Positions 20,058-29,006 are shown, counted from the first letter of the stretch. The stretch is DNA of 64,000 nucleotides from Rhodospirillaceae bacterium (GCA_028822445.1 JAPKDQ010000001.1:434001-498000); one strand, 5' to 3'. Numbers and translations are program-made. The notes: generated by a model from the letters alone, not told the origin.

Positions 20058-20471
20058 ATGAAACCAACAGTATAAAAATCCAAATATGTTAAGGGTCTGG
20101 AATGTCCTAAAGCGCTCTGGTTTCATCATCATTGTAAAGACCTAAGGCCAGAGATTAGCGCTGGAACCCAAGCTGGAGAAAAGGCCGTCCGGCTAAGAGC
20201 GTAGTTCCTCATTTATAAAGATGGAGAGCTTTTAAAGGACATCAAAAAGAATGAAGTCCAGAAAACGCATGGCTATCATACCGGCGCCAAAAACGCGGTT
20301 TTCGAATTTAAGGAGGTGGCAGCCAGCGTTGACATACATGGTTTTCTGGCAGGGGAGGACAAAAAACAGCGTTTTAGCCATAGCCCCCTTAGCAAGGTTG
20401 GATCGCTAAGGTGGATAATTTCTAAAACAATGGCGTATATCCGCGCTGTATTGCTATTCTTGGGCTTGTAA
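20058..20471 (+). pseudogene. Decayed DUF2779-like (Cas4/PD-(D/E)XK-associated) gene
   Basis: One reading frame translates MKPTV*KSKYVKGLECPKALWFHHHCKDLRPEISAGTQAGEKAVRLRA*FLIYKDGELLKDIKKNEVQ...TGAKNAVFEFKEVAASVDIHGFLAGED...; the N-terminus resembles DUF2779 proteins (SKSKYxxGLQCPKxLW...xxATQ); in-frame stops at 20073 and about 20202. Confidence 0.5.
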
Positions 20472-20562
20472 CGACCCTGATGAGTCGTTTCTCTATTGCG
20501 GCTTAAAAACTGTATCCCTATAGTCCCGCGCGATTGATACAGACACCCATGGTTAGGGGCCT

Positions 20563-20979
20563 ATGACTGTTACTCTTCCGCCAGATTACAAACCGACCAA
20601 GAAAGAGGGTTTTATGGATCCTCGTCAGCAGGAGTATTTCCGCCAAAAGTTGATCTCATGGCGCAATGAGCTGATGAAAGAAACAGAGGAAACCTTAGAG
20701 AGTCTTCAGGATGGTGGCCTGCAAGAGCCAGACCTTTCTGATCGCGCAACTGCAGAGATGGAACGGTCCCTTGAGCTTAGAACTCGGGACCGTGCGCGAA
20801 AGCTGGTCTCTAAGATCGATTTAGCTCTCAAACGTCTTGAAGATGGTACCTACGGGTATTGTGATGAAACAGATGAGCCGATCGGCCTAAAGCGCCTCGA
20901 AGCGCGTCCAATCGCGACCATGAGCCTGGAGGCTCAGGAACAGCACGAACGGATGGAAAAAACTCATAGGTCTGATTAA
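20563..20979 (+). CDS. dksA: DksA family RNA polymerase-binding factor (alphaproteobacterial type, incomplete zinc finger)
   Basis: MDPRQQEYFRQKLISWRNELMKE...DLSDRATAEMERSLELRTRDRARKLVSKIDLALKRLEDGTYGYCDETDEPIGLKRLEARPIATMSLEAQEQHE. Confidence 0.93.
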   Translation: MTVTLPPDYKPTKKEGFMDPRQQEYFRQKLISWRNELMKETEETLESLQDGGLQEPDLSDRATAEMERSLELRTRDRARKLVSKIDLALKRLEDGTYGYCDETDEPIGLKRLEARPIATMSLEAQEQHERMEKTHRSD

Positions 20980-21004
20980 GAACTTAACTCAATAAATTTT
21001 TTTA

Positions 21005-21040
21005 CCGGGCGCACCCTGCGGGGAGCACCCGTTTTAGTTT
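21005..21040 (+). terminator. Putative terminator after dksA
   Basis: CCGGGCGCACCCTGCGGGGAGCACCCGTTTTAGTTT, nested hairpin followed by a T-rich tract. Confidence 0.55.
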
Positions 21041-21083
21041 AAGATTACAAGTCCCAAGCTCTGTGCTCCGGTTCGGATAGGGA

Positions 21084-22586
21084 TCAGTCCGATAATTCGA
21101 GAGTGTGGTATTGAATGAACCCATAGGGTGCTTCGTACGTTGTCACGGTGTTGCTGATGCCATCGACGTGGACGTTTTCGTAGAGGTAGATACCCGGTGG
21201 ATCGTCATGCAAATCTCTTAATATGCTTCTCACGATTTGGCGGCGGGCATCCGGGTTGAATTCCCGATCTGCGGCGAGGGTACGGTCAGCAATACCCTGG
21301 CGACAAATCCAGGGCCAAGGCCATAGACAAGAGTGGTAGCGCATTGAGGCGAGGGGATCGAGCGAGGGCAGGGAGCCATAATTCATATTGAAAGCTAAGC
21401 CATCCCAGGGCGCGCCGTATACACTTTGAACCTGTTTGGTGAATGGAACCCTGATTAACTCGACATCAACGCCGACGTGTTTTAGGTCCTGTGCGACCTG
21501 GATATAAACGGATTCTTCTTCTGCACTAGATGCAGCGACTTGAAACGGAATTGAAAACCCATCCGGGTACCCTGCTTCCGTCAAGAGCGCCCGTGCTTTG
21601 GCGGGGTCGTAAGGGTATGGCGCAAGTGTGTCGTCGAACCCAAAAGTACCGTGCGCTGCAACCTGGCTCGCTGGATACATAATCCCTTGAAGCAACGCTT
21701 CGACAATAACGTCAATATTTACCGCGTAGTTCAGTGCCTTCCGTACGCGCTTATCGTTGAGTGGGCTTTCTTGTTCAGTCACGAATTGCCACATCTGCAC
21801 CGAAGCGCGTGTTCTATAATCGACGCGAGCGCCGGCCCGTTCAACCTGAAATATGTCTGTTGCGCCGAGGTCGAAGGCGATGTCTACAGCGTCCGAAATA
21901 AGAGCTTGTATACGAGCGGTTGAATCGGGGGCGGCGGTGTACTCAATACGGTCGACTTGTGCTGGCCGCCAGGCATTTGGATTTTTAATGAGGCTAGCGC
22001 GGCCTGTCTTCCAGCGTTCCACCATAAATGGTCCAGTGCCGTGCGGTTCTAGAGCGAAGGTCCCAGGTCCGACATCTGCAAAGTATTGTGGAGGGAGAAT
22101 GCGAACGCCAGCGAGGCGGCCAGGGATCATGCTGTCAGGTTGAGTTGTCTTAACTTCTAGTGTTAAGCGGTTGCGCGCAGAGGCACTTGCGACCGTGCGC
22201 AATTCACGGTAGGCCGAAAATGTTCGTCCTTCGTCAGACAGTAAATAGTTAATTGTCGCGGCCGCCGCGGCGGCGTTAAGGGGCTCGCCGTTGGAGAAGA
22301 GAATGTTGTCTCTTAGTTCGAATATCCAGGTTGTCTCGTTCTCATGGTGCCATGACGTTGCTAGCAAGGGCCCTAAAGCGCCGTCTTCGCCGATGGCTGT
22401 CAGCGGCTCAAACAGAGCGGGCCAGATGAGAAGCGGAGGCCAACCGCCGGACGTGTGAGGGTTGGCGTTACCTGGCGGCATGGACCGCAGAGCCATCCGA
22501 AGCGTATCCGCTTGTGCATTGAGCGCTAACATTCCTGTGAGGAATATGGTGGTTAGCAGAGTTAAAATGTTAGGTGGCTGTCTCAT
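21084..22586 (-). CDS. ABC transporter substrate-binding protein, peptide/nickel family (SBP_bac_5)
   Basis: Signal peptide; WPALFEPLTAIGEDGALGPLLATSWHHENETTWIFELRDNILFSNGEPLNAAA; VRKALNYAVNIDVIVEALLQG; no permease or ATPase genes adjacent. Confidence 0.88.
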   Translation of the reverse strand: MRQPPNILTLLTTIFLTGMLALNAQADTLRMALRSMPPGNANPHTSGGWPPLLIWPALFEPLTAIGEDGALGPLLATSWHHENETTWIFELRDNILFSNGEPLNAAAAAATINYLLSDEGRTFSAYRELRTVASASARNRLTLEVKTTQPDSMIPGRLAGVRILPPQYFADVGPGTFALEPHGTGPFMVERWKTGRASLIKNPNAWRPAQVDRIEYTAAPDSTARIQALISDAVDIAFDLGATDIFQVERAGARVDYRTRASVQMWQFVTEQESPLNDKRVRKALNYAVNIDVIVEALLQGIMYPASQVAAHGTFGFDDTLAPYPYDPAKARALLTEAGYPDGFSIPFQVAASSAEEESVYIQVAQDLKHVGVDVELIRVPFTKQVQSVYGAPWDGLAFNMNYGSLPSLDPLASMRYHSCLWPWPWICRQGIADRTLAADREFNPDARRQIVRSILRDLHDDPPGIYLYENVHVDGISNTVTTYEAPYGFIQYHTLELSD

Positions 22587-23099
22587 AATTAAAAGGTGTC
22601 CGCTGTGTTGGCAATCTTAGGGTTTATAATGAGTATATGGCTCCAATTAAGTTCGAGGGCTGGATGGTTGAAGGGTCTGTCCTGAAGTTAATGATAGCAG
22701 TTATGATTTCTTGTTTAGCGTCTTTACTTTTGTTCCCTCAAGCATCGCCCTGAAGTTTATTAACCAATGTGTCCGTTCTGCTCTTATCGCCGCAGGACCC
22801 CTCGTGCAGACCAATGCGCACCTCACTTTGGCAGCGAGCCTAGCGATGTCCTCTTCAAAGAGAAGGTTGTTGAATAATAACAATGCCTTCTGGAAACTTT
22901 TTACAAAGGAAAGAAATGCATAGCTCATACAGTTAAGGGGTTTCCTCGCGTTGGGTCTTTAGCCAGGGCTCAGGTTGGGGGTTTAACCCTTTATTATGGG
23001 CTTTCACCTACATTGTAATTTGGATGAGGCAGGCACTGGCTCAGCGTTACTCTACTGGGTGATGTTTGGCGGCCAGCAAGAGATAGAAAAGGCGGACGG

Positions 23100-23729
23100 A
23101 TGATGGAAATGCCACCTGACACGATTATGGACTTAGCAATCATTCTACTTCTCGTTCCGACAATCGTCTATGCAGTCATTCTCAATCGTCGTTTATCAGC
23201 ACTCCGAAATTCTAGAGAAGAGCTCGCAAAAGTTATCGGCAGCTTTAATGAAGCGACCATGCGGGCTGAAGTGGGTATTCCAAAATTAAAGAAAGCGACG
23301 CTTGATGCGAATAGTGCTTTGCAAGAGCGCTTCGAGAAAGTGCACGCGTTGCGAGACGACCTTGCATTTATGATTGAGCGCGCTGAAGAAATAGCTAACC
23401 GGCTAGATGGGTCTATAAAATTGGGGCGAGCGACTAAACCTTCTCAGGCGCCTGCGTCGTCATTTGTGCCTATGCGTCCAGCGTCCCAACGCCCGGTGCT
23501 TTCTGTTGCTCAACCGCCAATTCCCTCTCAAACGCTCGCGGGAGCTTCTAATGTGGATCATGACCTGGTGACAGGTGCGGCTGGCACTGAAGCGAAGGTC
23601 AGTGGCCAACGCGAGGCAGCCCCGGCATTTGGCACAGTGCGCCCAATCGGTGCGGAGGTTTTACCCGTTGATGGAGAACGTTCTGAAGCCGAAAGAGAGC
23701 TTCTTAAGGCCCTGCGATCTAAGCGTTAA
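23100..23729 (+). CDS. DUF6468 family protein (family usually found in alphaproteobacterial flagellar clusters)
   Basis: N-terminal TM followed by LNRRLSALRNSREELAKVIGSFNEATMRAEVGIPKLKKATLDANSALQERFEKVHALRDDLAFMIERAEEIANRLDGSI. Confidence 0.7.
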   Translation: MMEMPPDTIMDLAIILLLVPTIVYAVILNRRLSALRNSREELAKVIGSFNEATMRAEVGIPKLKKATLDANSALQERFEKVHALRDDLAFMIERAEEIANRLDGSIKLGRATKPSQAPASSFVPMRPASQRPVLSVAQPPIPSQTLAGASNVDHDLVTGAAGTEAKVSGQREAAPAFGTVRPIGAEVLPVDGERSEAERELLKALRSKR

Positions 23730-23759
23730 ATCAGCACCAAATTATGGTATCTTGAACTC

Positions 23760-24080
23760 GTGATGACTAAGAATAAAAGATATCCTAAGCCTACAGAGAT
23801 TAAGGGCGAACGCGAATCTGGTTCTCCTCGTAAGAGATCAGTTAAAACGCCTTCATGGGGCCGGGCCTCGGTTATAAGAGTGTTGCCGCTATTGATTGTT
23901 GCAGCCGCATTCGTGCTTGGCTTCCGCGTCACTGCCGTCGTTCAAGATATGCGTTCGATGGTCGCGTTAGTCAATGCCGAATAATTGACAGTATTTATTC
24001 AAGAATATGGCGGCGCACGCGTTGACGAAAAAATTTCTAAACTGCAGTAGGAGCTAACGGTCCTGATTGCTGAAGCCGAT
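23760..24080 (+). pseudogene. MotE-like (flagellar chaperone) relic
   Basis: Same frame throughout: TM segment ASVIRVLPLLIVAAAFVLGFRVTAVVQDM..., TAA at 23982, then ARVDEKISKLQ, TAG at about 24048, then ELTVLIAEAD; resembles the MotE N-terminal TM plus (R/A)xDEKIxxLQ coiled coil with nonsense codons. Confidence 0.5.
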
Positions 24081-24118
24081 TTCCCCACACAAGTTTTTTA
24101 TCCGGAGGCAGTATCGTC

Positions 24119-24322
24119 GTGCGCGATACGTCTTACTACGCAATTGCTTTAATTTACGATATGGAAGCGCAAGACGGCGGTGGTAAGGGTCCTCTGCTAG
24201 CCCATGCACAGTATGCTGTAGTTGAGGTTGATCAAGAGATTCTACCAGAGCACTATAAGGCCGTTGCCGAGATTGTCGGTTACGTAATGCAAGTCAACGG
24301 TAAGGGCCAGGCTGATAGCTAA
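24119..24322 (+). pseudogene. FlhB C-terminal domain relic, internally deleted
   Basis: SYYAIALIYDMEAQDGGGKG...VEVDQEILPEHYKAVAEIVGYVMQVNGK resembles the FlhB C-terminus (NPTHYAIALKYD.......VEIDQEIPPEHYKAVAEIIGYVMRLKGK) lacking the intervening ~35 residues and the whole membrane domain; lies directly before cckA. Confidence 0.6.
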
Positions 24323-24386
24323 TTCAAAGCCTCTGTTTGCACTAGTCCTAAGCGCGTTAGCGATTTTAGGGCTAGCGCTTAATCTC

Positions 24387-26819
24387 GTGTTCGACGGTGT
24401 GCCGTGGTTATGGGCTGTGGCTGCAGTCTCATTTCTATGGCTCTCCGCCATCGTGCTGACCTGGTCCGCCTTGTCTCAGCCACCCTCTATCAAGCAACGG
24501 CTAGACTCCGTTACTGCGATTTTTGAATCTGAACCTGGGCCAAGATTTGTAACTGACGATAGCGGCAGCACCATTTATTCAAATGTCTCTGGCTCTGATT
24601 GGCTTAAGGGTGCCTCACCCCTGGTCCGGTTGGAGACGCTGGCGGCGCGTGAGTATTACGGCGGCGAGTTGGTTAAACGGTTAAGATTAGCGGCCGAAGC
24701 GCGTCTCACAGATCAAATTGAAGTTCAATTGCACGGTGATATGCCAGAGCCGGATTGGTTTCAGATTGCTATTCGTCCTCTAGAGTCTCTGCCCGATTTT
24801 CTACTATGGTCATTGGAAGACATAACGGCCCGAAAAGCGATCAACGACATCTTGGGTCAGGAGCGCCAAGACCTGGCTGACTTTATGGACTTTATCCCGA
24901 CGGGCATCTATTCCGTCGATGTTGACGGGGCGTTCCACTATGCCAATGAGCGGTTTGCTCAATGGCTGGGCCGAAGCCCAGATGATTTCATCGGCTTGTC
25001 TTTAGACGACGTGCTCGCAGGGACAATTCGCCCGGAGCTTGACGGTGAATGGCACGGCCATGTGAGGTTCCTGTCGATGCAGGGCGAAATGGTTGAGACG
25101 CTGGTATTCCAAAGCACGTACGACGCTGGTGGTGTGATGCGAACACGAACGCTCGTTATGCGTGACGTGAACTCCGAAACCGGGAAGAATGATGGGTCGC
25201 ATCAAAGCGGATTTCGCGCGTTGTTCGATTCTGCTCCAGTCGCCATTGCTATCACCGAGCCAGATGGGTTCGTAACGGACTGTAATCATGCCTTTGCACG
25301 GTTGGTAAACCAAGGTCGTGACGCGGTCATAGGAAGCGGCTTATCCGAATTTTTAATTGAAGGCGACCGACGTGCGCTTCGGGGTGAATTGGATAGGGTC
25401 GTCTCTGGAGTGTCCAAAAGTGCGCAAGTCGATATTCGCCTAGCCAGAGGAGGGGTCGGTCGTGATGCTGTTCAGGCCTCTGTTTTTCTTGGCCCGATGG
25501 CCGGCCCTGTTTCTGCTACAGGCGAGATTGAAGGCGCGGTTGTTCATGTCATCGATACTACTGAGCAAAAGAGTCTCGAGGTTCAGTTTGCACAAGCTCA
25601 GAAAATGCAAGCCATGGGGCAACTCGCTGGGGGCGTTGCTCATGACTTTAATAACCTTTTGACGGCTATGATCGGTTTTTGTGACTTGTTGTTGCAACGG
25701 CACGCCGCAGGCGACCCTTCTTTCGCTGATATCATGCAAATTAAACAAAATTCCAATCGTGCGGCCAATTTAGTACGTCAGCTCTTGGCGTTTTCTCGTA
25801 AGCAGCCCCTCCAACCTAAAGAACTCAATTGCACAGACCATCTAGCAGAGTTGTCTCATTTGCTAACCCGGCTCATTGGTGAGTCTATTGAATACAAGCT
25901 TATCCACGGACGAGACTTGGGTGCAGTCCGCGTGGATCCAGGGCAGTTTGACCAAATTATTATTAACCTTGCCGTTAATGCGCGCGATGCGATGTCGGGC
26001 GGCGGTACGTTGACTATAGCAACAGATACAAAGGTATTTGAGCGGCCGACCCAGATTGGGGCAGACCAGGTGCCTGCAGGTCGGTACGTTACTATTTCAG
26101 TGACTGATACGGGGAAGGGTATTGCTCGGGAGGACATCGGCCGAATTTTCGAACCGTTCTTCTCGACAAAACAGGAGACACCTGGAGCAGGCACTGGATT
26201 GGGACTAGCGACGGTATATGGAATCGTACGTCAGACCGGTGGATTCATATTGGTTGATTCGTCGCCGGGTGACGGGGCTAGATTCATTATCTACCTGCCT
26301 CGTTTAGAGCCCGAAGGAGATGAGCTAGAGCAGAGTGATGTAGCCGTAACAGAACTTAAACAGGCGGGCTCTTTAGATAGCGGGGACCCAGGCGCACTGG
26401 CTGGTAAAATTGCTAAAAGTCCGAGCAAAGGGGGCTTATCAGGGAGTGGCACTATCCTGCTCGTCGAGGATGAAGATGCCGTGCGTGTGTTCGCTGCCCG
26501 TGCACTTAAGAACAAAGGGTACAACATCTTAGAGGCCCGGACCGGAGAGCAGGCAATAGAAATGCTGTATGACGCCGAGAGTTTGGACCTTTTGATCACA
26601 GATATGATGATGCCCGGTATGGATGGCGGCACTCTCGCCCGATTTGTAAAGGTGGAGCGTCCAGAAGTGCAGGTGATATTAATTTCGGGTTATTCTGAAG
26701 AAGTCGCAAGAGGCGACGTCCTCGATAGCCCTGATATTCATTTCCTGCCGAAGCCATTTAGCTTGGGACAGCTAGCAAGTAAGGTAAAAGATGTTCTGGC
26801 TCTGCCGGTCGATTCTTAG
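24387..26819 (+). CDS. cckA: CckA-like hybrid histidine kinase (PAS, HisKA, HATPase, receiver)
   Basis: AQKMQAMGQLAGGVAHDFNNLLTAMIGFCDLLLQRH; N/G boxes; C-terminal receiver ILLVEDEDAVRVFAARAL...LITDMMMPGMDG. Confidence 0.92.
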   Translation: MFDGVPWLWAVAAVSFLWLSAIVLTWSALSQPPSIKQRLDSVTAIFESEPGPRFVTDDSGSTIYSNVSGSDWLKGASPLVRLETLAAREYYGGELVKRLRLAAEARLTDQIEVQLHGDMPEPDWFQIAIRPLESLPDFLLWSLEDITARKAINDILGQERQDLADFMDFIPTGIYSVDVDGAFHYANERFAQWLGRSPDDFIGLSLDDVLAGTIRPELDGEWHGHVRFLSMQGEMVETLVFQSTYDAGGVMRTRTLVMRDVNSETGKNDGSHQSGFRALFDSAPVAIAITEPDGFVTDCNHAFARLVNQGRDAVIGSGLSEFLIEGDRRALRGELDRVVSGVSKSAQVDIRLARGGVGRDAVQASVFLGPMAGPVSATGEIEGAVVHVIDTTEQKSLEVQFAQAQKMQAMGQLAGGVAHDFNNLLTAMIGFCDLLLQRHAAGDPSFADIMQIKQNSNRAANLVRQLLAFSRKQPLQPKELNCTDHLAELSHLLTRLIGESIEYKLIHGRDLGAVRVDPGQFDQIIINLAVNARDAMSGGGTLTIATDTKVFERPTQIGADQVPAGRYVTISVTDTGKGIAREDIGRIFEPFFSTKQETPGAGTGLGLATVYGIVRQTGGFILVDSSPGDGARFIIYLPRLEPEGDELEQSDVAVTELKQAGSLDSGDPGALAGKIAKSPSKGGLSGSGTILLVEDEDAVRVFAARALKNKGYNILEARTGEQAIEMLYDAESLDLLITDMMMPGMDGGTLARFVKVERPEVQVILISGYSEEVARGDVLDSPDIHFLPKPFSLGQLASKVKDVLALPVDS

Positions 26820-26840
26820 AGTACCTTAATCGGTGGCGCG

Positions 26841-26960
26841 CTAAATCTTTTTTCCGGCCTTCTGAATATCTTTTTCCATGCCCTTAATTGTGTTGCAGCC
26901 CGCAAGGGATATCTGGAAACCAGGTGCTATAGTGAGAGAAAGAATACGCAGACAGGACAT
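26841..26960 (-). CDS. Entericidin-like small lipoprotein, 39 aa
   Basis: Below the ORF-track length cutoff; translation MSCLRILSLTIAPGFQISLAGCNTIKGMEKDIQKAGKKI has lipobox LAGC and the CNT(I/V)xGxxxDIQxxG motif of entericidin EcnA/B. Confidence 0.65.
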   Translation of the reverse strand: MSCLRILSLTIAPGFQISLAGCNTIKGMEKDIQKAGKKI

Positions 26961-27150
26961 GTGGCGCCCCTCTATTAAACTCTTGGCATAAAATAGGGCG
27001 ACTGCTTTCCGTAATTTATAGGATTTGTCGAATTCGGGGTGCGTGTGCCCTCGTTTGTGTCTCAGGCTCTAATACTTAACCCTACTGCACTCAGAGTTTA
27101 AACATCTCCATACCTTTTAACCCTTTGTTTAATTTGTATTTTTTTAATAT

Positions 27151-27165
27151 GTTCTATTATTGTTC
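27151..27165 (+). promoter_or_regulatory. LexA SOS box upstream of recA (alphaproteobacterial direct-repeat type)
   Basis: Exact GTTC-TATTATT-GTTC (GTTC-N7-GTTC) 88 bp upstream of the recA ATG. Confidence 0.85.
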
Positions 27166-27252
27166 TTTTCTCTAGACTATGAGAACAAAATAGGTACATT
27201 AACTCTCATTGCAGAGTCAGCGTGACCGCACTAAATACAGAGGGAGGCAAAC

Positions 27253-28350
27253 ATGGCCGAAGCGAATCTCAGGATAGTGGATAATAAGAAGAGCATGGAT
27301 AAGACCAAGGCCCTAGATGCGGCTCTTTCTCAGATAGAGCGGGCGCATGGCAAAGGCTCAATTATGCGCCTTGGCCAGCGTGACTCGGCAATAGATATTG
27401 AATCCATTCCAACAGGATCTTTGAGCCTTGACCTTGCTTTGGGAATAGGTGGCCTTCCCAAAGGGCGGGTTATTGAAATCTACGGTCCTGAGAGCTCCGG
27501 TAAAACGACTCTCTCGCTGCACGTTATTGCTGAAGCACAAAAAGCAGGTGGCGTATGTGCGTTTATCGACGCTGAACATGCTCTTGATCCTGGCTATGCG
27601 CGTAAACTTGGTGTCGATCTCGATGGCCTTTTGATTTCGCAGCCCGATGCGGGTGAGCAAGCCCTTGAGATTGCCGATACGCTGGTCCGTTCAGCCGCAA
27701 TTGATGTCCTCGTTATTGATTCGGTTGCTGCGCTTACACCTCGCGCTGAACTCGAAGGTGAGATGGGTGACCACCATGTTGGGTTACAGGCGCGTCTGAT
27801 GAGCCAAGCCTTGCGTAAGCTAACGGCCTCGGTTGCCAAATCCAATACCATGATTATTTTTATCAATCAGATTCGTATGAAGATTGGCGTTATGTTTGGT
27901 AGTCCTGAAACGACGACAGGCGGTAATGCGCTTAAGTTCTATTCATCTGTCCGTTTGGATATCCGCCGCATTGGTCAAATTAAAGCTGGCGATGAAGTCG
28001 TAGGAAACCAGACCCGGGTGAAGGTTGTTAAGAACAAGGTCGCGCCACCGTTTAAGCAGGTTGAATTTGACATCATGTATGGCGAAGGCGTGTCGAAGAC
28101 GGGTGAGTTGCTTGACCTTGGCGTCAAGGCCGGAATTGTTGAAAAGTCTGGATCGTGGTTCTCCTGCCAATCAGAACGTATTGGTCAAGGCCGCGAGAAT
28201 GCAAAGACGTTCTTGAAAGAACACCCTGACATGGCGAATGAAATTGAACGACAAATTCGCGTAAACGCAGGTTTGATTGCTGACACCATGATTGGTGAAA
28301 AAGAAGCGTCTAAAAAAGACGATGATCTTGAGGCCCCAGACATCGAATAA
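27253..28350 (+). CDS. recA: Recombinase RecA
   Basis: [70 protein letters not shown]. Confidence 0.99.
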   Translation: MAEANLRIVDNKKSMDKTKALDAALSQIERAHGKGSIMRLGQRDSAIDIESIPTGSLSLDLALGIGGLPKGRVIEIYGPESSGKTTLSLHVIAEAQKAGGVCAFIDAEHALDPGYARKLGVDLDGLLISQPDAGEQALEIADTLVRSAAIDVLVIDSVAALTPRAELEGEMGDHHVGLQARLMSQALRKLTASVAKSNTMIIFINQIRMKIGVMFGSPETTTGGNALKFYSSVRLDIRRIGQIKAGDEVVGNQTRVKVVKNKVAPPFKQVEFDIMYGEGVSKTGELLDLGVKAGIVEKSGSWFSCQSERIGQGRENAKTFLKEHPDMANEIERQIRVNAGLIADTMIGEKEASKKDDDLEAPDIE

Positions 28351-28529
28351 TTACCCCGAATTCCCGGGTCTCTTGCAGCGGCGGTGCCACCACTCAATTC
28401 GCCGCTGCACCTATATCTTCTGTACATATCTCTTTAAGTCGCATCTTCAGGTACAGCCTGTTACTTTTACCCATAACTTGATGCTATGCGGCGTTGAGAT
28501 TTTATGAGGCAATTGGGGAAAGAACGGCT

Positions 28530-29006
28530 ATGTCGACTTACGATCGCGATTACTACGTTAAGCTTGTCGAGGAAGACTATTTCGGCAATGTCATGAAAGA
28601 AGACATTGCTGCAGCGTGTGCCTGTTTTACAGCTGATTCAGAGGTCGTGATTTACCACGGTGATAACGAAGTTCGCCGTTTCTTTGGTAGTGCTGAAGGC
28701 GAGCAATTGCCCCTCGAGGCGTTCTACGATCATTTACTTGGCAATTACGACGCGTTTTTTGAGCATTTTGAACACACCGTAGATGTCGAAAGTCAAAGAT
28801 GTGCGGCTAATTTCTTGGTAACCCTGACTCCTAAACCAGGTTCAGATCATGAAAAGACTGGTGCGTTAACCTTGAACAATTCCAATTTCTTTCGCTGTCG
28901 CGATGGTAAGATCTATTACATGGTCATTTACTATGCGAACCCGACGCTGGGTGCTAAATTAGGAACGCAAACGGCAAGTCCTACGGGCTTTCCAAAACCA
29001 GCCTAG
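28530..29006 (+). CDS. SnoaL/NTF2-like domain protein
   Basis: YFGNVMKEDIAAACACFTADSEVVIYHGDN...FRCRDGKIYYMVIYYANP, typical SnoaL/NTF2-like pattern; likely start ATG 28530 within ORF 28494-29006. Confidence 0.7.
   Translation: MSTYDRDYYVKLVEEDYFGNVMKEDIAAACACFTADSEVVIYHGDNEVRRFFGSAEGEQLPLEAFYDHLLGNYDAFFEHFEHTVDVESQRCAANFLVTLTPKPGSDHEKTGALTLNNSNFFRCRDGKIYYMVIYYANPTLGAKLGTQTASPTGFPKPA

Noticed and set aside
22701-22928. Overlapping ORFs on both strands in the gap before DUF6468
   Set aside because: Neither translation resembles a known family; I looked for fliL/fliM relics here and could not support one.
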